The translations under genes were made by a program, and so were the position numbers. This document shows positions 56,880-64,000 of a stretch of 64,000 nt of DNA, one piece after another. The notes under the pieces are model-generated. The model saw only the letters and a list, made by a program, of their open reading frames with translations. It had not been told where the DNA came from and did not search any database. The DNA comes from Caenorhabditis elegans (lineage: Eukaryota > Nematoda > Chromadorea > Rhabditida > Rhabditidae): contig NC_003280.10 of assembly GCF_000002985.6 (NCBI RefSeq), positions 1,240,001-1,304,000 on the forward strand, read 5' to 3'. Each line of letters starts with the position of its first letter. Position 1 is the stretch's first letter.

Positions 56880-58508
56880 CCCGTCGATGCACCATGTGTC
56901 AAAATTTATTCCACTTCGGCTTTACTATGGTTACTGTGCTCGAAATCGAGTTTTGTTTCAAGAATCTTGAAATTTCCAATTTTCGGGTTACTGTAGCCTC
57001 GAGAGTACGTGATCACAGAGAGCTTCACGCGAAACTGCACAATTTTATGCAATAAGGCTGCAAACACGTGGTGTCAGAGTGTCTCATTTCGGTTTGATCT
57101 ACTGAGATCTACAAAAAATGCGGGAGTTGAGACGCAGAGTTGCTCAACTGATTTAGCATGGTTAAGAGCGTACTGACGTCACATTTTTTGGACGAAAAAT
57201 TCCCGCTTTTTTTGTAGATCAATGTGTGCAAAGTGTGAAATTATAATTTAATGATAATAAAAACACTTTAAACAGATAAAAATTTGAAGAAAAAAAATCA
57301 CGAAATTTGAGATAAAAACTGTCTGAAGTATTTTTCAAAAATTCAAAAAACCATTTTTTAATCAACATTTTTTTTTTAGCTGTTCCAAAACCAATTTCAA
57401 TTTATTTTTCTACTTTTCCATCAAATATTCCCAAAAATAATCTCCTAGACAACGCAGAGACGCAGAGAAACGAGAGAGAGAGTTCACCTGGAAACTAGTT
57501 GGCGAGAGAGCACAGAAAATTGAAGAGACGCAGGGAAAAATGGAAAGGGAACCATTTTTTTGTTCTATTTGTTTGTGTGAATCATATCGACAATTTGGAA
57601 ATTGAGAGGATTTTGGAAACTATTCGGGTGGAACTTTTTTTGGATTTTTTTGTTTGAAATTTTCTTTCAAGTTTTTTTAATAGGTGAGATTAGTTAGATT
57701 AGTTATACGGCCTGAAAATTAAAAAAAAACTTATTATAAAAAGAAAATTGTGTTTTTATTTTTTTGGAATTTTTTAAAAATTAAAAAAAAAATTTTTTTT
57801 CAATTTTTTTCAACTTCCTCCATTTAAATTTCTTATCAGTATTTTTTTAAAACCACACTTTAGTAAATATTTATTCAATTTCTGACCTTTATCTCTTATC
57901 AGTTAACATGATATCACATTACTGATAGTTCATTCGTTCAAACTCTCAATTTCCAATTTTTCTCTGAAAAAAATAACTTTTTTTTTTCAAATTTTTGAGT
58001 GGAAAATTCGAATCGGAAGTTGTCTTTGGGATTATGACGACGTTAATTTATTTTTTATTTTTTTAAAGATTTGGTTCTACTATAAATATCTATATCTTGA
58101 GCAGAAGTTTTTTGTTTTTCAACAAAGTTTTTATTTATTTTTCAATTTATGACTGTTTAATTACGTTACACAAAAAATTAACTCAAAAATTTGAATTCCC
58201 GCTCAAATTTTACCCCGGAAGAATTTTTTTTTGAAAATTTGAAGAAAGTGTACTTTTGGCGCAACTGGTAAGAGGGATGACTACTAGGAAATAGGTCCAG
58301 GGTTCAATCCCCGCGGCGGTCAATATTTTTTGTTTCGCTTGATATATAATTTCTTAGGTTTTTAAACATTTAATTTTGAGTTTCAAATCAAAATTTTTGA
58401 ATTTCTGTGCATTTTTTCGTGAAATCCCCCCACCCCCCCCCCCTGTTTGCGTACTCTTGAGGCTACAGTAACCCAAAAATTTAGTTTTTTCACAGTTTCT
58501 CTGTCAAA
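56880..58508. other. Spacer upstream of the cystatin-like gene
   Basis: Contains one ATCGATGCACCATG motif (56884), one ACGCAAACACC-type unit (about 56990), a GATCTACAAAAAATGCG palindromic repeat (57070-57225), a GAGACGCAGAGA/GAGAGAGA purine-rich stretch (57455-57530) resembling nematode promoter-proximal sequence, long A/T runs, and a tRNA-like piece at 58255-58322. A C run lies at 58428-58443. No open reading frame of interest. Confidence 0.6.
58255..58322 (+). tRNA. tRNA-like sequence, probably a pseudogene or SINE
   Basis: 'tggcgcaactggtaagagg' fits a polymerase III A box and 'ggttcaatcccc' a B box, 35-40 bases apart as in a tRNA. However, the presumed acceptor stem (gtacttt with ggcggtc) does not pair and the T stem pairs for only three positions. 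I therefore do not call a functional tRNA and assign no anticodon. Confidence 0.3.
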
Positions 58509-59695
58509 ATGCACGCAAAATTATTGATTTTCTCAATAATTTTCGGAATTATCGAATCGGCGACAATTGGCAAACTTCTCCAGGTTCCTGACAAGGATCC
58601 GACCCTAAAAGTGAGTGGGTTACTGTAGCTTTTTGCATAGTTACTGTAATTTTTTCAGGCGTTGGTCTACAAAGAAGCCCTGCCAAAAGCTAACCAAAAG
58701 CTGCACGATACCGTATACTGGGTGCCAGCTACCACGCAATTCTCGGCTCGGAGGATTACTGTAATGAACCAGGGGAAGTTGTATTCCACGTGGACTTATG
58801 ACATGTTGCTCCAAAGAAGTGATTGCTCGAGTAGAGTGAGTTTTGGAAATTTTGAAAAAATTTTGAAAATTTGAAAAAAAAAGTCGGAAAAAAAACATCT
58901 TTTTTTTTTGGAAATTTTTTAGGTCAAAAAATTTTTGAACTCGTATTATTTGAACTTTGCAGTATTTTTTTGAAATCAGCACACTGAATGCTTCACAATG
59001 AGTACCCACAAGCCTATATTCTTACAAAAAAAATTTTGGGCCAAAAAAATTTAAGCTTGAAACTGGCCCAAAAAGTTAGAAACAAAAGTTTCGAGATTCA
59101 AAACAACTATCTTTGAACTCAGCGTTTTTAGAGCTTTCAAATATGTACCCATAAGCCTATGTTTTGAAAAAAAAAGTTTTCGGGCCTAAAATTACGGCCA
59201 AATTTGGCCCAAACCTGAAATTTTTAATGGCAAAGTTTCGGTCTTTCGTCTTATTGTTAGAAAATAATTTTTTTTTTCATAAAGTCAAAAGTTACCTCTT
59301 TGGGTAGATTAGGCCAGATTAATTAATTTTCAGGCCGTTTCAGGCCGGCCTAGGCCCAAACTGGACGTTTTTCAATCCTAGCCATGATTATACTTATTTG
59401 AAAGCTTTTGTCCCGCTGATTTTGAATTTCATAACGTTAAGTTTCCTAGCATTACCAGAAAACTTTTACTTTGAATTTTTTTTTTCGAAGAAAATTTTTT
59501 TCAGAGCACCCCACTCGCAGATCTTCCCGGCTGCAAAGCCAACACGTCTTCTCCAAAAACGGTATAGTTATTTTCAGATTTTTTCCTCTAATTCATTGAT
59601 TAATTTTGATTTTTCAGCTGTGTAGCGTCCATACATCATTATTTGATAACGACCTTGGCTCTGCGGAGTCTGAAGTTTATTGCACAAAATCTTAA
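58509..59695 (+). CDS. Secreted cystatin-like protein, 137 aa, lacking the QxVxG motif
   Basis: Exons: 58509-58610, 58659-58835, 59505-59561, 59618-59695; all in phase 0. Signal peptide MHAKLLIFSIIFGIIESAT. The mature part has a helix-like start (KALVYKEALPKANQKL), beta-strand-like segments (TVYWVPATTQFSARRITVMN, LYSTWTYDMLLQRSDC) and four cysteines (SDCSS, PGCKA, TLCSVH, VYCTKS). Their order and spacing match the two disulfides of family-2 cystatins. The inhibitory QxVxG loop is absent (ITVMNQGKLY lies in its place), so protease inhibition is doubtful. TAATAAA overlaps the stop. The third intron boundary (exon 59505) lies after a 669-bp AT-rich intron. Family assignment is moderate. Confidence 0.72.
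58836..59504. other. Second intron of the cystatin-like gene
   Basis: AT-rich, with repeated 'ggcccaaa' and 'aaaatttgggccaaaaaa' phrases at 59030-59360, looking like a decayed repeat. Nothing coding. Confidence 0.5.
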
Positions 59696-60074
59696 TAAAA
59701 TTATTTTACTTTTCAATTTGTACATGTTAAAACTGATTTTCATTACAAATCATTGCAAAAATCAGTTTCAGATTCATATTTCACCCCTGTGTGCATTTTT
59801 GCGTGAAGTGCTCCGTGTTTGCGTACACTTGGAGCTACAGTAACCCAAAATATTGACTTTAAAGCTAACAAAGTCGGCAAAAGCATAATAGTTGCGAAAA
59901 AACACGGAGAATTCAAATTTGATAGTGAAAACCCTAAAAAATCGATAATTTCCAACAAAAAAAAATTTTGAAAAAATTGTCAAAAAAATTTTCAGACAAA
60001 AATTTTTTTTTTGACATTCAACTTAATTTTTTCGCCAATTTGCAACAAAATTTACTAAAATCAATAAAAAAAAT

Positions 60075-61498
60075 CTATTTATTACTACGAGAAATCGCAT
60101 CTAAATATCCATCCAACATATTCTCATTCACAAATCTCAAAAAGTGAAGCCACGCTTTTTGCTCTTCTTTCGTGGTTTCCGGGTAGTTTTGCTCCAGAAC
60201 ACCCATCATTGTCAATGTAAACTCTTCCCAGTAGGACATCTAAAATTTTTAAGATTAAAAATTTTTTTCGAACAAAAAAAATTTTATAATTTTTTTTTGG
60301 AATTTTTTTCCAAAACTTACCTTAAATTGTTGTTTCGAATACGAAGAATGTTGTCTTCCAAGGTCATAGCAGGCTTTTTTCAGTTCTACCGTGTCCATAA
60401 GCACGTCATCCTAAAAAAAAAAAAATTAAATTTTTTTTTTTTGAAATTTTTTCTCAAAAACTATCGATTTGTGTGAATTTTTAATGCAAAATTCGATTTT
60501 CCCATGTAATTTTACCCTAATAACGGTTTTACTGGATGATTTAGCTTCAAAAAATGTATTTTGGAGTACGGTAGCCTCAAAAGTACGCAAACACGGAACA
60601 CTTTACGCAAAAGTGCACAGAATTCTAAATTTTGCGGAAAAAAGCCGTATAAGGGTAAAAATTAGTGCAGAATTTAATTTTTATATTAAAAACGCTGAAA
60701 ACTAGCGAAAACTTCCTAAATTTCAAGAAAAAATCCCAAAAAATTTTTTTTTTTTTTTCTATTTTTTTGACAATTTTTTATCCAAAAATATACAATAACC
60801 TCAACCAATTGATGAAAAAACTGTGAGATCCTATCTGCAATATTTGAGAGCACAAAATCCTCCTCGGCCACCGACTCGGCGTGCTGCGCGTTCGGAGCCA
60901 GCATTGCACACCGGATTCCCTCGTTTCGCTTGCATATTCTATGGATTACCTGGAAAAAAATTGTAGAATTAATAAGTAAACTTAAAAAATAATTGGTTAA
61001 TAAAAAATAGAATTACGACCAAAAAATTTTTTTTGAAATTTTTTTCTCATTTTTTTTTCTTGAAAAATTCTAATTTTTGTTAATTTCTCTATTAAATTTG
61101 AATTTTCAGCTTATTTTCACCTTTCTCACGTTTTTTTCCGCTCATTTAGCTTAAAAATCAATATTTTGGGTTACTGTAGCCTCAAAAGTACGCAAACACC
61201 AAACACTTCACGCAAACATGCACATAATTCCAAAATTCGCGGAAAAAAGCCTTATCGGAGTAAAAATTGACGTAGAATTCGATTTTGATAATGAAATCTT
61301 CAGAAAATCAGCGAAAAATACAGAATTCTGAGAAAACTAGCCAGTAAAAGCAGTTTTGTCGGGCCAAATCGGCAAAAATATGTAAAAACTCACCTCTTGG
61401 AAGTACTGATCGTTTCCATTGATATGATCCATCCAGACCGACCGAACCCTGTCGATATCAAGCTTGGGACGTCGGAAATACGCCAAAATTATGCCCAT
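60075..61498 (-). CDS. glb-31: Globin, 169 aa
   Basis: Small nematode globin, likely an intracellular haem protein. Exons: 61394-61498, 60800-60949, 60321-60410, 60075-60239; all phase 0. Starts MGIILAYFRRPKLDIDRVRS. The middle exons cover helices B-E (VIHRICKRNEGIRCAML, NIADRISQFFHQLVE). A proximal-His-type motif is seen in YDLGRQHSSYS, followed by KMSYWEEFTLTMMGVLEQNY, which fits helices G-H. The CD region and distal position are hard to assign by eye. The symbol is from memory: in C. elegans this globin lies beside emc-2; please verify. It lies 1.2 kb downstream of emc-2 on the same strand. Confidence 0.75.
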
Positions 61499-62661
61499 TT
61501 TTGGAATTTTTTTCAAATTTTCAAAAAAAAATTTGTTTGAAAATTTTCGTTTCCAAAAAGAATCTCAAAACATGCTAGAAATATTAGAAGTACTCAGAAT
61601 ATTGCAGAATACATTCAGAATCTGAAGACGTGCAAAAATTTGGAGGAAGACGGGGACCAAAATTGCTAATTAGCGCCCCTTTTAGGCCCCCCCCCCCCCG
61701 CGCTAATTTGTTTTTCTTTTTTATACAAATTAGCACCTCTTAAGAGGGAGCTCTTTTTGCTTTTTCTCTGTTTCTTAGGGGAGTTTCAGGAACTAAAATA
61801 CGGAATTCTACGGAAAAATTCGAGAAAATTGGATTTTGTAGTTTGTAGCACGAAAATTGTGTACTTTCCGCTGATTATTATCGATTCTGATATCAAAAAT
61901 TGAATTCTACACACATTTTTACCCTTATGCAGCTTTTTTCCGCAAATTTTAGAATTCTCTGCACTTTTGCGTAAAGTGTTCCATGTTTGCGTACTTTTGA
62001 GGCTACAGTAACCCGGAAATTTTTATTACAACTCGAATGGAGTCGAAAAAGTCTCGTATGGGTGAAAAAACATAAAAATCCAAATTTAAAACTGATAATG
62101 CACAAAAATCAATAATTTTTTTTTGGCTCAACATTTCTGAAAATTATCATTTTTCACTGATTTTTTAAACGATTCTGACACAAAAATTGAATTCTACACA
62201 AATTTTTACCCATGTATGGCTTTTTTCGCGCATCTTTCAGGTTTCTGTGCATTTTTGCGTGAGTCGCATGGTGTTTGCGTACTTCTGAGGCTACAGTAAC
62301 CCAACTTATCGATTTCAGCGCCAAAAAGGAGCCGGAAAAACCGGAATAGATGTGAAATAACGCAAAAATTCAAGATTTTCAAGAAAAAAGTAGTTTTTAG
62401 TCTAAAAATTGCTATCAAAAATTGGTCTGCCAGACTACAAACTACAAAAAGCTATTTAGCAGACCCAAGACTCTAAAATGGAGCAAAAACGGTGGCAAAA
62501 ATCATCACATTTATTTATTCTTGAGGAGTTCTTTTTTTCGATAAATATACTTTCGATAGACATTAAAAAAATTGAATTTTAACAGAAAATAAATAGGAAA
62601 TAATCGAATATTCGGGGGAATGTACGTAAAGCATATCATTTTTTGGGAGGAAATTGACAAT
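61499..62661. other. Spacer between emc-2 and the globin gene
   Basis: AT-rich. Inverted copies of the ACGCAAACACC repeat occur near 61970-62010 and 62230-62300. There is a run of 13 C at 61689-61701. At 62424-62463 a short 'ggtctgccagac...agcagacc' hairpin resembles the units of the array at 63160-64000. No gene supported. Confidence 0.6.
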
Positions 62662-64000
62662 TTATTTGCTTCCAACAGTGACTTTCATGGCTTCGAGGCA
62701 ATTGAGAATTCCGTCCGATTCTGGATTGCTTTTTGGACTTATCTGGAATTTTTTAAGGTTATTTTTAGAAAAATCACGATTTTTTTCGAATTTTTTTTTC
62801 AAAAAATTCAAGAAAAAACAGCCGAAATTCGGCATTTTTTGGAGTTTTTAGAGCTTTTTCCAATTAAAAACTATTAATTTTATCAAAATCTACCTTCTGA
62901 TAACGATTAACCAAATTATCGATTGCATCAACTGCTGCAGCTCCGGCTTTCTTCTTTTCCGTCGCATTTTTGGTGGTCGCCGCGATCAAATTGTTGCTCT
63001 GAAACATTAATATAGACTACAAACTACAAACTACAAACTACAAACTACACTTACCAATAGAATTCCGTATTGAGATCTCAAATCGGTTGGGTTGATTTTG
63101 AGCGCACGTTCGTAGTAGGAACGAGCCAATTCCACGTTTTCGGCGCCTCCCTGCAAAAAATATAGTTTGGGTCTGCCAAATATGAATATGTAGTTTGTAG
63201 TCCAGCAGACCAATTTTTTCAAAATCACATGGGTCTGCTAAATCGAAATTTGTAGTTTGTAGTCCAGCAGACCAAGTTTTTCAAAATCACTTGGGTCTGC
63301 TAAATCGAACATTGTAGTTTTTAGTCTAGCAGACCAATTTCGAATTGAAATCACTTGGGTCTGCTAAATCGAACATTGTAGTTTGTAGTCTAGCAGACCA
63401 ATTTTTTTCAAAATCACTTGGGTCTGCTAAATCGAACATTGTAGTTTTTAGTCTAGCAGACCAATTTCGAATTGAAATCACTTGGGTCTGCTAAATCGAA
63501 CATTGTAGTTTGTAGTTTAGCAGACCAATTTTTTTCAAAATCACTTGGGTCTGCTAAATCGAACATTGTAGTTTTTAGTCTAGCAGACCAATTTCGAATT
63601 GAAATCACTTGGGTCTGCTAAATCGAACATTGTAGTTTGTAGTCTAGCAGACCAATTTTTTTCAAAATCACTTGGGTCTGCTAAATCGAACATTGTAGTT
63701 TTTAGTCTAGCAGACCAATTTCGAATTGAAATCACTTGGGTCTGCTAAATCGAACATTGTAGTTTGTAGTCTAGCAGACCAATTTTTTTCAAAATCACTT
63801 GGGTCTGCTAAATCGAACATTGTAGTTTTTAGTCTAGCAGACCAATTTCGAATTGAAATCACTTGGGTCTGCTAAATCGAACATTGTAGTTTGTAGTCTA
63901 GCAGACCAATTTTTTTCAAAATCACTTGGGTCTGCCAAATATGAATATGTAGTTTGTAGTCTAGCAGACCGAATTTCTTCAAAATCACATGGGTCTGCTA
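62662..64000 (-). CDS. emc-2: EMC2, TPR subunit of the ER membrane protein complex (3' part)
   Basis: EMC2 is a cytosolic TPR-like scaffold of the ER membrane insertase complex. Only the last three exons are in the window: 63055-63150, 62894-62998, 62662-62742, all phase 0; the 5' part lies beyond 64000. The first visible exon reads GGAENVELARSYYERALKIN, with ALKINPTDLRSQYGILL matching the last TPR-like helices of EMC2. It is followed by a Lys/Ala-rich segment (ATEKKKAGAAAVDAIDNLVN). It ends LNCLEAMKVTVGSK, the usual EMC2 ending (short hydrophobic helix). The large intron at the right edge is a hairpin tandem array. Confidence 0.88.
63160..64000. repeat. Hairpin tandem array, ~63-bp monomer / ~126-bp dimer
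   Basis: At least 13 copies of 'gggtctgctaaatcgaacattgtagttt(g/t)tagtctagcagacc', each a perfect-ended hairpin (ggtctgct...agcagacc). Spacers alternate between 'aatttttttcaaaatcactt' and 'aatttcgaattgaaatcactt', giving a two-monomer higher-order unit. It lies in an emc-2 intron and runs off the window. The outermost copies (gggtctgccaaatatgaatatg) are diverged. Confidence 0.95.

Noticed and set aside
1-64000. CRISPR arrays, bacterial operons or integrated bacterial DNA
   Set aside because: The short repeats are telomeric, hairpin or transposon-derived and all recognisable genes have nematode introns; nothing prokaryotic was seen.

Overview
This is nematode DNA from a Caenorhabditis autosome arm. 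The evidence is small exons, TTTTCAG acceptors, GTAAGT or GTGAGT donors, very short AT-rich introns, interspersed TTAGGC-type telomeric hexamers, and nematode-expanded families (srw, srz, clec, oac, WSN). Two anchors are recognisable from the protein sequence: lin-42 (the PERIOD homologue) at the left edge and emc-2 at the right edge. From memory, unchecked, both lie on the left arm of C. elegans chromosome II, so C. elegans or a very close relative is the best guess. All exon models were built by hand from splice consensus and phase continuity, with no transcript support.

Layout. 1-12.4 kb: lin-42 on the minus strand, running off the left edge, with a far-upstream exon at 12.2-12.4 kb behind an 8 kb intron packed with degenerate repeats and a long (AGGCAT)n array. 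12.4-16 kb: a second (AGGCAT)n array, then repeat-rich spacer. 16.0-18.3 kb: a secreted C-type-lectin-like gene (+). 18.9-23.0 kb: a divergent calpain-like gene (+) with probable frame breaks and a dead LINE in one intron. 23.1-26.9 kb: an intact acyltransferase-3/SGNH (oac family) gene (-) whose first intron is almost entirely telomeric repeat. 27-29.5 kb: spacer with a GGCCGACAT-type repeat. 29.5-32.0 kb: an srw chemoreceptor (-). 33.2-35.5 kb: a coiled-coil protein (-). 35.8-36.8 kb: a small unknown protein (-). 37.9-41.0 kb: an srz fragment and a nearly complete but frameshifted srz gene (+). 41.3-47.4 kb: two inverted hAT-like elements bracketing a WSN-domain membrane protein gene (-) and a small secreted-peptide gene (+). 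48.7-53.3 kb: an intact srz gene (-) whose first intron holds a TIR-bounded composite element carrying a probably frameshifted gene. 53.3-56 kb: foldback and tandem repeats and an srz exon relic. 56.1-56.7 kb: a small Gln-rich/basic protein (+). 58.5-59.7 kb: a secreted cystatin-like protein (+). 60.1-61.5 kb: a globin (-). 62.7-64 kb: the 3' part of emc-2 (-), with a hairpin tandem array at the right edge.

The genes do not form one pathway. lin-42 (developmental timing) and emc-2 (ER membrane insertion) are conserved genes that bracket a fast-evolving block of environment-facing genes (lectin, chemoreceptors, OAC, secreted peptides) and mobile DNA. The strongest structural observation is that elements at 41319-41850 and 46903-47378 have exchanged 8-bp target duplications. 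This is what an inversion by recombination between the two copies would leave, and it also separates the two halves of a broken srz gene.
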